This document shows, one piece after another, positions 27,101 through 39,100 of a stretch of 64,000 bases of DNA. Positions within the stretch are counted from its first letter, which is position 1; every line of letters begins with the position of its first letter. Below the pieces are notes generated by a model that saw nothing but the letters and a program-made list of their open reading frames with translations, was not told the origin of the DNA and searched no databases. This stretch comes from Trematomus loennbergii. Taxonomy: Eukaryota; Chordata; Actinopteri; Perciformes; Nototheniidae. Position numbers and translations under genes: made by a program. The DNA lies in contig JAAOOA010000026.1 in the NCBI GenBank assembly GCA_012861695.1, positions 19,456,001 through 19,520,000 on the forward strand, read 5' to 3'.

Positions 27101-27655
27101 CCATGTCCCTAAAGAGCTGCTCTGTTCAAAGACGTGTGAATGCAAGTTGTGCTGTTGCCATCGCGCCCGGCGTGACGCCCCTGTAGTCATGTCAGGCCCG
27201 CAGGAGGAGATTTGGAGGCAGACTCAAAATGTGAGAGCAGTTTATTTACTCACCTCCCTGATTGAACCCCTTTGGGCTTCATGTGGCTTCCTCACAGCCA
27301 CACATTCACCACATCACTGCAATACCCAAGCCTTTTATTAACATTTCATTGAACTCTCACCTCAGAATCTTCATGGGATTATATTTGACGTCTGCTGTTA
27401 GGGGGCTCATGCACAGATCACATCAACTCTGGGTGGAAACACAGACGTTCAACCTCACACATTTAACAAGTTGGGGAAAAAGTACCCTTTACTTAATTAA
27501 ACATAGAAGTCGGAAAATACCCTTAGAAAGTCCTACATTTACATTTCAATTAGGTAAACTACATTTGTTTTATCAGGTAAATCCTAGCGTCTCTTTTCAC
27601 AGGAGTATGTTATCATAGAATAGCATAATTAGTTTTATCGCTAACAAAAAGCATT

Positions 27656-27750
27656 TTAAAGAGCCCTATTTTGCTATTTTGGGTTTTCCCTTTCCTGTAG
27701 TGTGTTATATATATTTTTGTGCATGTACTGTCAAAGGTCTGAAAAACAAT
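27656..27750 (+). mobile_element. Copy 4 of dispersed MITE family A (left end only)
   Basis: TTTTAAAGAGCCCTATTTTGC, then GGGTTTTCCCTTTCCTGTAG, TGTGTTATAT and GTGCATGTA match the first ~95 bases of the family. The rest is missing. Confidence 0.65.
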
Positions 27751-29400
27751 GTTTATATACTTACTTACACGTCTAGTACTGCATATCAACATACCAATAT
27801 CAGCCTGTTATGTAGTAAAAAATACAATGTTTTCTCCAAAATGTAGGGGGCTACCATTCAGAAGTAGCATACCTTAATATTTAAAATAGTTGTATATAAT
27901 AGAGTATGTAAAAATATTACAAAACACTACATCAGTTATGTTCTAAGTTATTTCCCACTTCATTAACTTGTTGCCAACATTTTAAGCTGCAAGTGAGGGA
28001 TCTTTCATATGTAAGTCTAAATTCAATAAAATATTCAATCTTTTTACATAAAAGTCTCAAACACTTCCTATAAATCTAATCGTTCAGGCCACAGTCAGCT
28101 AAAAGCATCCATACTTCCACCAGTAACCATATCCAGAACTTAGTTTTTCGCCCGCTCAGCAGTGGAGGGATCTACGTCCGCCTCCCGCTGCTGAGTCACC
28201 ATATGCCTGCCAGTTTCTCCCGCCACCCCCTCGCTCCCAGAAACCTCCCACCTTCCCATTGAGCCTCGAGCCCAAACACAAGGCGTAATGTTGATACTTT
28301 CAACACAACGCCTCCACATTCATTATAAATTGACCAGCTTTGCGACGAAATGGGCTATAAGCATAACAATCATGAGCCATTCAGTTAAGCTGCATACATG
28401 TACATGTCCACAGCTATTCAAGCAGCATTTCCTGTCAACCAAACCATTTAGCTTGCTTTATGGTGACAAGAACTGCTCCGCACATAGAAAGTAAATATAG
28501 GCCTCTCTTGCTGTTCTACATTTCACAGCGCAGTCACACAGTGTTATCACCTTTGTACTTGTTTTGACTTTAAACTGTAGCAACAAAAAGGGTGTTGAAT
28601 TAAACTATGAGTCTTGACGTTTAAGTGCAGAGTTTCAGCTTTAGTTAAAAGAGTGTAAAAAGCCATGTCGGATGCATTCCAGGGGTCTACGGTAATCTTA
28701 CTTAGGTTAGAGTTAGGGTTTGGTGAACAAAGTCATCATGTGAAATCATTAGTGTCACATTATTTCCCTTTCTTTGGTCTTTTTCAGTGTCTTCTTCTAA
28801 GAGGCTTTGCCAGGCCTTTGCTACATCCAGCTTCACTTCTTGCTTATTTCTTGCCTATTTTTCTCCTCTTCATCCTCTTATCTAGACCTTTAGACACCTG
28901 GATGACTTCCCCTTAAGCCCCATCCTAGACATGTCTCTTTACCATTACTGCCTGCTCTACAGGCCGGTGCACCATTGATCTGCGTGTGCGCATATGCCTG
29001 TGTGGTAGAAAGGGAAAAAAAGCACGCTCATGCACTGCACATTGGAATACGTTCCGGCTGGGTGCGTGCTGATACAGACATGTACGAGTCACGCATAAAT
29101 GAGCAGACCCATGTATGGTAATTCAGTGTGAAATGGGACAGGTCATGGACAGCGCTGCGTGGCATTGGCAGGTGTTGACCGGGCCAATGCGATCTATGGA
29201 GTACGATTTGCACATATTAGCCACGGTTGCCCTTTTTCCTTTCAAGGAGCACAGGTTAAGATGAAATCAATGTGCAAGGTCCGAAAGCTAAATAAGCTCC
29301 AGAATTGATTTGACGGTATATATTTGCATCAATAAATCATATTGATAGAGGTAGAAAGAGCATAACTGCACAACTTTTTTTCTTTAAAACTAATGTTATG

Positions 29401-29830
29401 TGAAAGAGGCCATATCACGCTTGTTGGGGTTCGCCCTTTTCTGTAGTGTGTTATGTACGTTTTAGTGCATGTAAATGGTCTGCAAAGGTTACAATCCCAA
29501 AGTTCCCTCCAGAGGGAGTTTCTCCCACACACCCCCCCCCCCTTGCCTGAAACTCCTCCATTGGACTCTGTTGTTTACTTCCGTAACATAATGACGTCAC
29601 TATGTAACACTCGTGCTTCGATTGGCTAGCGCTCTTACACATTGTACGTGATAGACTAAGGAGCTGGGACATCTCTAAGCGGTTGACAAATCACAGCAGA
29701 TCTGGCCAGTAACCAATCAGAGCAGACTGGGCTCTGGTTTCAGACAGAGGGTGAAAAGAGGTGCTGCAGCACAGGCAGTATGAGAAAAATAAAGCCCTTT
29801 ATTGAACAAAAATCTTGTTAAGATGTTAAG
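29401..29830 (+). mobile_element. Copy 5 of dispersed MITE family A (longest), carries a CRE palindrome
   Basis: The longest family member here, about 430 bp. It runs from GAAAGAGGCCATATCACGC through TTCTGTAGTGTGTTATGTA, GAGGGAGTTTCTCCC, CCATTGGACTCTG, TAACATAATGACGTCACTAT, CTAAGCGGTTGACAAATCA and TTTCAGACAGAGGGTGA to AAAATAAAGCCC. TGACGTCA (29592-29599) is a perfect cAMP-response-element palindrome. The right inverted end is lost. Confidence 0.72.
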
Positions 29831-31008
29831 CAACACTCAATTGCAATCAAGAAGTGCCGTGTCAGTGGCATTCTGTGTGTGGGCTGAATGCCCTCTATAG
29901 ACTTACGGTCATTTCGCCAATGCTTAATGGGGTCTTTGGGTCAGCAGCGGCACTCTCTCTTTTCCTTTAGATCAGCACGAAAGCTTTTTTTCTTGTCTGG
30001 ACATACGCGGTGAAATCCCCTGTAATCAAGCAGCTGGAAGGTCTGCTTTGAGAGGATTTAGTGCTATGAGGCACAATCTGACTGCAATCAGGATTTACAC
30101 AGGCCCCCGCTCCTCATGGCTTTCAGCAACTTTAACATGAGCTTATGCTCGAGACTAATCAGTCATTCATGCGAGGTTTTTGCACTGCACTCATGCTGCG
30201 TCATCGACCAGGTACGCAAGAACCCATTAGAGAGGCAGTGTGTGAATTGAAACATCTCATGGCATATGGCTTTGTGCTGTGTTTTAAAATTCCTCTTTTA
30301 TTCAGCAGGGTAGAAGTCTATGTGTATAGCTGTTTAATTGTAATATATGTCATGTGTATCAATCCATAATGGCTATAGATAGTTGTCATCATCATTTCAT
30401 GTGTTTAATGTCTGAATGACGCTTTAATTTAATATAGTTCTACTCATCTCGTTAATTGGGGTTTGTCTTTTTGGCATTTTCCTTTTTCAAATATTTCCCC
30501 AAAGACTTTAAATTAAATGAATAAAGATGTGTTAGTTTTATATGCTTAAAATATTTGCGCGTATTTCATTTTTGTGTGTACTTTCTTTGACTACGGCTTC
30601 CTTGAATTTTATTTTTTTTTTTAATTATTAATCTCATGGGATTTACCTGGTGAAGTAAAGTTTTAATAAATCCCAACGTTACTTTTTCTGTAGCACTTGC
30701 CACAGAGCACCTATGCAACATAGTGTAAACACATCTGTAGGACCACCCTGGTGAATAAAGGCTGAATAATTTTAATAAATCAATATTCCCTCAGGGTGTG
30801 AACAAACATTTAAGTTATGTACATGTACTTTTTCAGAGGAAGCTACTTTGCTTTATTGCATGTGTAATATTTTATACATTTATGTGTGTGAATTGTGTGC
30901 CTAAAAAAGAAACTATGAAAAGGGAGAGACTAAAGCCTAGAGGAAAAATAAAAAGTCAGAGAATAAGAGAAGGTTTGTAAAAAGACAGAAACTCCCAGAG
31001 GCAGTGGG

Positions 31009-31042
31009 ACACACACACACACTCACACACACACACACACAC
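31009..31042. repeat. (CA)n microsatellite
   Basis: A 34-bp CA tract with a single CT interruption. Confidence 0.95.
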
Positions 31043-31748
31043 TCGCCGTCCCTCCTCTGTCTGTCTATTATTGATGTTGGGCACGCAGGGTTCCCACTCA
31101 GCCATCTGTTCTCGGCTCTCCCGCTCCGTGCCCCTTTTCGCTTCGTGCCTACCACTTTGGCAGGCTGGCATAAGCAGAGCAATGCTGTCCTATCAAAGTG
31201 TGAATACTCCATTAATATCTCACTCTCTGTGGGAGTTGGCTGTTGGAAGAAGAGCCTAGAGAGAGAGGGAGGGAGAGAGAAAATGCATAACAGTAATGTG
31301 ATGAAATGTTCATTAACTCAGCCTCTTTTTTGGATGACTTCCAACGCATGAATTGATTTGCGGTGCGAGATATAATCACGCCATGAGTGCATCAGATATA
31401 AACAGAACTGGCGGTGGGGGGTGTGGCTTTTGATGGACTGTCAATAGCCCTCTCGTGCAAGTTTTCCGATCTTAATCAAATCACACCCCCGCACTCCTAC
31501 CGTTAATAGCATATGGCCGCAAGATTAATTTGATTTGACATTGTAATTGATGACCATGCATATTCAGTCTAGCCATATTGCCAAGGGTAACCCAGTAGGT
31601 CTTCTGATTGGCTGGTCACATAAGGCTCCGCTTGGCCCCAGCTGGGCCCACATGTGGGGAATCTGGAGATGTGTATGGGTGGTGTGTGTTTGCAAACACT
31701 TGGCATATCCTTGCAGATAATCCATGGATACAATCTTCATCCCTGCCC

Positions 31749-31750
<2 letters not shown>

Positions 31751-31826
<76 letters not shown>

Positions 31827-31849
31827 ACACACACAGCACACACACACAC
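31751..31849. repeat. (CA)n microsatellite, 99 bp
   Basis: About 70 bases of pure CA followed by CA with single ATA and AGC interruptions. Confidence 0.97.
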
Positions 31850-32233
31850 CCTTGCATTCAAACATCTTAAGCGGTGAATGGATCGTAAATGTTGCATGTC
31901 AGTCTCATGCAGAAACAGCAAGCATCAGTGAAGCTGTCTGACTTGTACCATGTGTCAAAGGGTCAGGATTTAGGTGAGGGAATGCCAGGGGCTGTGGGGG
32001 TGTTGGGGAGGGGGGGTGATTAAGGTAAGATATTGCTGAGGAGCTTTAGAAATCCAAGCTATCCTACCAACGTGTTACTTGTCCTTCCTATATTCCTAGA
32101 AGAGTGAAGAAGCTTTATTCGCTGGCTAGCACCAGCGTTAAGACCCTCCAGGGAGAACTAGATGAAGGGGAAATTAATAATGTGTAGAGACTCAGAGGCT
32201 TTGAGTGAACCACAGGATCAGAAGGGATTGTGT

Positions 32234-32611
32234 AAAGCTGGCTACACACCAACCCGATTTTTGGAGTCAGAGGCCATCAGAGGCAGTCGGGCATTCTACT
32301 CAGGTTGGTGTGTCCCGCACCGTCGTCTCTTTACGGCACCTTTTCACACCTCCCGATGCCTCCCGCGGCCGATTCAACATGTTGAATTGGCCGCGGGAGG
32401 TCAGAGAAAGTCGGCCCAAGCAATCACTCTGATTGGCTGTTCACACTACTGCTGCCTGCTGGTAAGGACAGTTATTGCCACTCGTCGACTGAAGTATTTG
32501 CGGTGTGTCGTAGGCGGGCGGCGTAGCGGACGCAGGCGACGAAGCTGACGTAAAAGTCGGCACGCCTTCGGTACGCGTTATTTGGTCTCAGGTGGGTGTG
32601 TAGCGGCCTTT
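32234..32611. mobile_element. 378-bp MITE with GCTACACACC inverted ends and a 42-bp internal palindrome
   Basis: The left end AAAGCTGGCTACACACCAACC and the reverse complement of the right end AAAGGCCGCTACACACCCACC are imperfect inverted repeats. Flanking trinucleotides are TAA-like on the left and TTA-like on the right, suggestive but not proof of a PIF/Harbinger TWA duplication. GC-rich interior with many CpG. Bases 32359-32400 form a near-perfect 42-bp palindrome. Non-coding. Confidence 0.6.
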
Positions 32612-34653
32612 AGAGGCAGAAAGGGGAACAAAAGACGGAAAGAGAGAAAAGCACAATCAGGAATAACCTTTGATAACCTATGCCACCTTTGAGGAATATG
32701 GTATTATGAGACAGTTTAAACAAGTCAGCTCCATAAAAAGTGTTTTAAAAAGGTACCTTTATACTTTAAAGCACAACAAATGTTGAAGGTAAAACAAATC
32801 ATTCACCTTCCAGGCGTGTAAGGCGCAACTTTTATGTATCTATTAGGTGTATTATTCCTTTAAGTTATTAGATAAAACAAAATAATACCATGCGTTTACC
32901 CTACTACAGTATGTCTGCAGCTCTACATAAATAGATAAATAAGACGTGTAATTTAAAGGCACTTATCACAATGTGAGAACACATTTTTACTTCCCCAGCT
33001 GCCCTGAAGACAGATTGCAAATTAGCATTTCTTCTCCGATGCCAGAGGGAGTCACGAACGGCACTCGCAGTATTGAGACATATTTTTCACATTATGCCGT
33101 GCAAGATTCTGACATAAACAAAAAATGAGAACAAACTCTTTAATGTAAAGTAAACTAGACATTTAATAGTAATAGACTTCATCCCGTGATGTTAGAACAT
33201 CACGCTAGCACGTTCGGCTTTGGCACATTCATGGCTTTGGCCCCGCTGCGACCCTTTCTGGCTCCAAGCCAAAAGCTCCGTTATCCTTTGAACCTGGCTG
33301 AGTTTAGCCGGATCTGGTCCCAGTACCCGGCATAAAATATGAACTGCTATTGAACACTGAATGTATCCACCAATATATCCATCTCGCTGCTTCTTTCTTT
33401 TGCTTTTGTTATGTTTTAATTAGAATTGTTAGTGTGGGTTCCACAAAGACAATGTAGGCTAATAAGACAGAATATAATCATACTTGATGCCATATGTGAT
33501 CCCTCCTTGCAGCATTGCCAGGTGGGCAGCATGCCACCCAGCAGAACAATGGGTTTATCCGCCGTGATTTATCAAACACCCGAACCATTGGCTAAACAGA
33601 CATTGAGCTAAATTACCAAGCTCTCATCTCCCTCTTTGTCTCTCTTTCCTTTTTGTTTTCTATAAGAGCAGTTGGAATATATGTTAAGGAGGTGTGTAAT
33701 GGTAGACTGGCCCCTTATTGGAACCATTAGGCATGAACATGACTGCCTATTACACGGGTATTTAGCGATACAGTGAAATAACCTCTTATCATGCTGTCGA
33801 GCAATAGCCCCGTTGAGGTTTCCCTCCGTTGAGAGGTTAGATGTAATTGAATGTGATGTGTACGCACTCCATCATAGTGCCCTATGTAGTCCCCCCACTT
33901 TCCACAACTGGTTATGTTAAACATGAGAACAACTTGAATAGGGAGAATTGGTCAAAAGTGCTTCAGCATAAGTACCCTGCAGTCCTAAAGTGGTGGTTTG
34001 CTCTTCACAACAGCCATTAGCTCATCTTGAATGTTAAATGCCATAAAGGATGAGATGGTCGCATTGTGTGTTTAGACAAGAGGGACTTTGATGAGAGGCT
34101 ATTGATGACACACCTGCCGAGTAAGTGGGGTTGAGATAACAATTTTCTCCTCCCTGTCGAGGAGACATCTGGCATTGCCACGGCGTCGCAAGCCGAAATA
34201 CACCCAGGAGAGGGTAATGAGGCGTAGGAGACGGGGTTTGCGTTTTGGTGTGTGTGTGAGTTTGAAGGTGGTTCCCTCATCATCCTGAACTAGCCTCTGT
34301 AGACTCTGCAAGCACGCCATCTGTAGTCCTCAGCCATAAAGCCACTTGCGCGTGGCTCATAAGCAGCATTAGATCAGCTTAAATAAATACATGCACACAT
34401 TAAACCTTTTTTTACAACAAAAACAAAAGTAGAAAGGGGAAGTTTGGAGGGTTGACAGACTATTGAATATTTGAAGTTAGGTAAAATAAGGAAAAGATGG
34501 ACACTAGATGTGTGTGTTGTTGTGTAATGTAACCAAAGTGGTACCCATCCGTCCGTGACTGTGCACCACATGTCTTTGAATGTCACCATTAACATGTTGG
34601 CCTGCATTATGTTTACACACAGTCCTTCGTGGCACTGCATACGCCCAAGAGGG

Positions 34654-34666
34654 GTTGCTAGGAAAC
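34654..34666. promoter_or_regulatory. RFX X-box motif
   Basis: GTTGCTAGGAAAC fits RYYNYY-N-RRNRAC, the two-half-site consensus bound by RFX transcription factors, with no mismatch. Motif match only; no other support. Confidence 0.3.
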
Positions 34667-34799
34667 GTGCAAGTAATGTCTGATAATCAGCCCCAAAGAA
34701 GAGTAAATGTTAAACTAAAATTAACATACTTTCTTTAAACTGGTAGCACATACAAAGTAGTTTGATAATAGCCGTTCCTCTGTGGACTTCATTTCTTTA

Positions 34800-35090
34800 G
34801 TAGTTGATTGGTGCCTTTGACTGTTTTTTTGTTTGTTACTTTTGTTGTTAGTTGATGATTATCTGCTTCTGATGACTTGTTAACTAGTTATTTGTGTAGC
34901 TGTGACTGCTGTCTTTAAGTTATTTTTGATGTTAGTTGTTAATATTCATCCATTATTTGATGGCTTGTTTTTTGGTTACTTTTGTAGTTGATTGGTGCTT
35001 TGACTGTTACCCTTTGTGTTACTTTTGTTGTTGTTTGTTAATTGTTTGCATCTGACGACTCAATCTTTAGTTACTTATGAAGTTGTTTTG
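34800..35090 (+). repeat. Degenerate T/G-rich minisatellite, left part
   Basis: Two diverged copies of a unit starting gttgattggtgcctttgactg lie 184 bases apart (34803 and 34987), with a weaker half-period near 92. The plus strand is strongly T and G biased. The array is cut by the hAT insertion at 35099 and resumes after it. Confidence 0.6.
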
Positions 35091-35098
35091 CCCTAGAC

Positions 35099-35646
35099 CA
35101 GGGGTGTCGAACTCAATTTCATCTCGGCCACATTAGCATCCTGGTTGCACTCAAAGGGCCAGTTTTATATATAAGACTATATAAAAACATACATTATTTT
35201 ATATATATAAATATTATATATTATATTACATTATGCTCTGCATTGGATTATTATCGGATAGGGTAATAACTTCATAATTAACTATGTCTGAAAGCAAGGT
35301 CTAGGGCAAATAATTGCAAGTTCTTCAGTGAGCATTTGACAAAATGAATTTAAAAAGAAAGCCAAATTCTGGAAAAAAAAAAGAAAAAAAGTGAAATTTT
35401 GAAAAAAAAAGTCAGATTCTGAGAAAAAGGCAAATTCTAAAAAAAATGAATATTTTGAAGAAAAATAGTACAATTCTGAGAAAAAAAGGCTAATTTGAGA
35501 TGCATTGTGGGACATGTAGTTTATGGGCTACGTGCTTCTGTAAATCGGCATGTAACCGTATAATAAACATATTATATTCTTTGTGGGCCACAGAAAATGA
35601 AGTCACGGGCCGGATTTGGCCCCCGGGCCTTGAGTTTGACACCCTG
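35099..35646. mobile_element. Non-autonomous hAT transposon with 8-bp TSD CCCTAGAC
   Basis: Ends are CAGGGGTGTCGAACTCAA and the near-perfect inverse TTGAGTTTGACACCCTG. Identical CCCTAGAC flanks it at 35091-35098 and 35647-35654. This end sequence is the classic form of fish hAT-Charlie-like short elements. The interior (35360-35500) has degenerate tandem copies of an AATTCTGAGAAAAAG-like unit. The right subterminal part shares GGGCCGGATTTGGCCC with the element at 22329-22860. Confidence 0.94.
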
Positions 35647-35654
35647 CCCTAGAC

Positions 35655-35935
35655 GTTTAACTTGTTGATACCTTGATGTTAAACTGTTTTGTACTTGTGT
35701 TGTTGATTATTACCTTTATATGTGTAGTTACAGTTGATTTTTATTGTTGTCTCTGATGATTAGTTTTTATAGTTAATATTCGCCTTCGACTGTGTTTTAT
35801 TTTTATTTTTTTATATTCTTATTGTTTGGCCCCTCATGGTTTTTCTTGTAGTTACTGTTAAAGTTAATGCTGCTTATCTTTTTATTACATTTGTCGCTGA
35901 CTGTTTTTATTGTGCTTCTTTTACTGTTTTGTTTG
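35655..35935 (+). repeat. Degenerate T/G-rich minisatellite, right part
   Basis: Continues the array left of the hAT element (gttgat, actgtt, ttacttttgttgtt-like words in the same order). It ends about 200 bases before the acceptor of the vav2 exon at 36132, so the whole 3' end of this intron is unusually T-rich. Confidence 0.45.
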
Positions 35936-36131
35936 TTTGTTTTATCCCATTATCTTCCCAGCATTCCAAATGTTTCCTTGGAGTGCTGCATATAATAACA
36001 ATAAAATGCAAAAGATATGACGGTATAATCAAGTTATCACTGATAGAGAAAGGCGGAAGAAAATTGAAACAGTGATGTTTTTTTTCATATGGAATTGTAT
36101 GTTTATCTGTATTTTTCTTTGTTTGTTTCAG

Positions 36132-36190
36132 GTAATCTCCGCTCTTTCGAGGATCTCCCACCACAGCATTGCACAAATCAAAGGCATCAG
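36132..36190 (+). CDS. vav2: vav2 coding exon: end of the calponin-homology domain (exon 3 by family order)
   Basis: A 59-nt exon between a tttgtttcag acceptor and a gtatgt donor. It opens on a codon boundary and reads VISALSRIS, HHSIAQ, IKGI, then two bases of an Arg codon completed by the next exon. From memory of the family, this matches the last helix of the N-terminal calponin-homology (CH) domain of VAV2 (VISALSRLS, HSIAQ, KGIR), near human residues 108-127. VAV3 has VIKTLSRLS here and differs at more positions, so VAV2 is preferred. In Vav proteins the CH domain packs against the DH-PH unit and helps to hold it inactive. The 14.4-kb gap to the next exon is typical of this long gene. 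The preceding CH exons are not visible in the window. The call is firm because the six exons join in phase. Confidence 0.93.
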
Positions 36191-39100
36191 GTATGTGTCT
36201 CATTGTAACTCTCTCATTTATCATTTGAACAACCAAAGCACTCAAGAGTATCTGTGAAACCATTTGGCTGAATGTATTCCACATTTGCTTGTGGGCCTGC
36301 GTTAAGATGGAGGTGGCTATTAACATCTGGCGCTCATTTACAAGTCAATTTACATTTTTAGGCAATTAGCTGCAGCTTTTAGCCACTTGCAAGGCCACTA
36401 CCAACACACATTTCCATATGTCACTCAAACAGTGCTGCAGTACAGTAGAAGTACATCATAAACACTACTGTCTGAGTCAGGATGCTACATTATACGCAGG
36501 GGTTCTCATTTCTCACGGATAATGGTGGAGCTGAGAGAATTATCAGGCCTGGAATGGGTTTCTGATTTCTCTTCATTTGCTCAATCAGTTTGGTGCTATC
36601 CATCTGAGTAATGAGTATAGATGGAGTGTGCCATTAGGAACTGTGCCAGGAGGGTGAGGCGGGAGAAAGAGACAGAGAGAGTGACGGAGAGAACGTCCCT
36701 TGCCATTATTAAAGACAACACAACATGCTGACTGCTCCCTTATACGCCTGTCCACACTGACTATTTTGCTCTATGCTGTCGAAATCAAGACATATTCGAC
36801 CTCAATGCCAGTCACACTGATTCTGTGTTACTTCAATCTCAGAAATCTGAATGTAAATTAAATATTGCAATATTAGTTTAGGTTCAAACTCTTCTGTTTA
36901 AGTAATTGGACCAACTTTCCTAACTACTAATATGTGCTTGAACTGTTGATGTGAAAACACAACTGCCTCATGGGGATCAATGATTATGACTTTATTATGT
37001 AAGGTCCCAAAGATAAAATGTATTAAGCTCTAGGGTATTAGGGCCATTAACAAATACCAATACCAAACTATATTCCCTCAAAATGATCTTACCTTACATT
37101 ATTATCTTGGAAATTGGTAATAATTCATTCTTTATTATCTAAAAGAGCTTGATTTCCCTACATTTTAAATATTTGTTTTTTAAAATGTTACTTTTTTTGC
37201 CACAAAATGTAAAAGACTGATACAAACCCGAGGGTTGTTGTTGAAGTCTACCTTTCATCATGATAAAACACCTATATTCCTTCTCATTTGGTGTAGGAGG
37301 TGTGCCCCCTTGTGTGTGATGTTGAATACTAAAACCTCTCGCCTTGTGATAAATGGAAGTCCATTATGCACTTCCCTTCTACATCTGGTTCTTACCTTCA
37401 ATTTATCATATTTAAAATATCTAGGTCCCTCAGCTTTCTGGATGTTTCACCCCCTTCACCTAGACTTTTTCTTTTTCAGCTTTCCGTCATTCTGTGCTCA
37501 GCCGTTCGTGTACAATTGCCCTGTTTGAGGTGGCTTGCTAACTGACTTTTCATGCTTTTCATTAGGGAAGCTTGGTGACATTTGTTGAAATGTGGCATCA
37601 AAACAATGAAATACAGAGTTAACTATTGATTATCAGTGGTATTGGTAGTAATGCATAGACATTTTGCTGTAATAACATCTAACATGGTGCATACTGGAGC
37701 GTTAAGCAAAAGTCTGACTCTTACTGCTTTCGCTACAGGATGCGCACATGGGCATATGACACATGTCCTGTATGGGTCGATGTAGTGTATGATCTAACAC
37801 AAACAGGCTGCTACAATCCAGCAGAGCGCTTACACAATATGGTTGTTCACTGACCCCAGTTAACCTTTCTAAAGGGTCTCCTCATCCACTTCTTAGTAAT
37901 ACTGCTTGTAGGGCAAGGTCAGCAGCATTCAAAGGACCCGTTGAACTGTCAGAACGTATCTGTCTCACTTTCAAGTCCCTGTAAACTGTGTACAGGCTTG
38001 TGGCTTCTCCTTTAAACACTTCCCATACTGTACATGTAAGCAGTTCCCTCAATACAACACCTTTAGGAATAAGGTTGCAAAGGCCAAACAGAAACCATTT
38101 AATTTCACCTCCATGTCTTACAGGATGTTTTTCTATATTTATGTAAAGCTTCAAAAGAGGGCAGCTTGTGAGAATGGGAACTCCATGTTCTTCAAACAAA
38201 TGAGAACAAAACTAATTTCTTTAAGACATAAGTAAGATTCTCTAGAAATGTCACCGTATAAAGCTTAGAATAGTTATGTTTCCTTAAAGATGTGTTTGTC
38301 TAAGATCAATAACTGTCTAGGGATGACGTCTGTTTTTTCAGTCTCTGGCTTCAATAAATGGTATTACTTTTTTTTGTCATGAAACCACGAGTTTCCAAAC
38401 CCATGGCAGGTTTTGGGTTTATATTGGTTAATATGTGAAATGTCATCATTGGTTTGGTGTCCATGTCCCTTTACATAAAGTAGAGAACTGTTTTACAAAG
38501 TGATTAAAGGATGTTTTAGCGTTAGTTCCCAGACAATAACCCCACAGTCTTAGATCATTAAAGTATGGACAGCACATCAGGCCATCCATTGAGTTTTAAA
38601 ATGGCCGGAGAGTACCTCACTGTGTTGGGTCGAATTGCCATAGGCATGTCCATTGACGTTCTGTAGAAGCCCCATTGATCTGATCTTTGATGTGTGTGTT
38701 CACTATTCTCCTGCATCAATAGTTTATGTCTCTGTCACTGTGTCAGTATTCCAGCCCGGGTCTGAAAAATGATGCTAAATTGTGCACAACCAGATATTCA
38801 ATGGGCATGCATCAAATATTAATCTGCCCATTTCACTTTCATCTTTCATTCTGTCGTCTCTAGTCAGTTTTACGGGATGCTTGAATTGTCGTCTTTAAAA
38901 AAAAAAAAAAACATTTCCATAACTTTTAACCTATTCACTTTGACAAATGTTCAGTTAAATTCTGTATGAATTATTCATCTCTCTCTCAGAGTGCTCTCTT
39001 ACTGTCCATCTTACTTAAAACAGGTGAGTTGAAAATTACAAAAGATAAGGCTGCTGCTTTTGTCGTTTTTTTGTCCTTTGCGACACTGACAAAATTCATT

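Larger units (their letters stand above)
1..36131 (+). other. vav2: vav2 intron, left part (no exon recognised)
   Basis: No coding exon could be recognised here. I looked for the missing CH-domain segment that should immediately precede the exon at 36132 (FLCLKNIRTF...DPFDLF...RDFGK in the family) and did not find it, so the window is inferred to start inside the intron before exon 3. Open frames here have atypical composition and no recognisable domain. The content is repeats, listed separately, in otherwise unique AT-rich sequence. Stretches 906-3935, 4017-9387, 9427-11941, 12384-14064, 16546-20614 and 24131-27655 show nothing I can name apart from small simple repeats. Confidence 0.7.

Noticed and set aside
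37882..38199. 105-codon minus-strand open frame
   Set aside because: No recognisable family; consistent with chance in a 14-kb intron.
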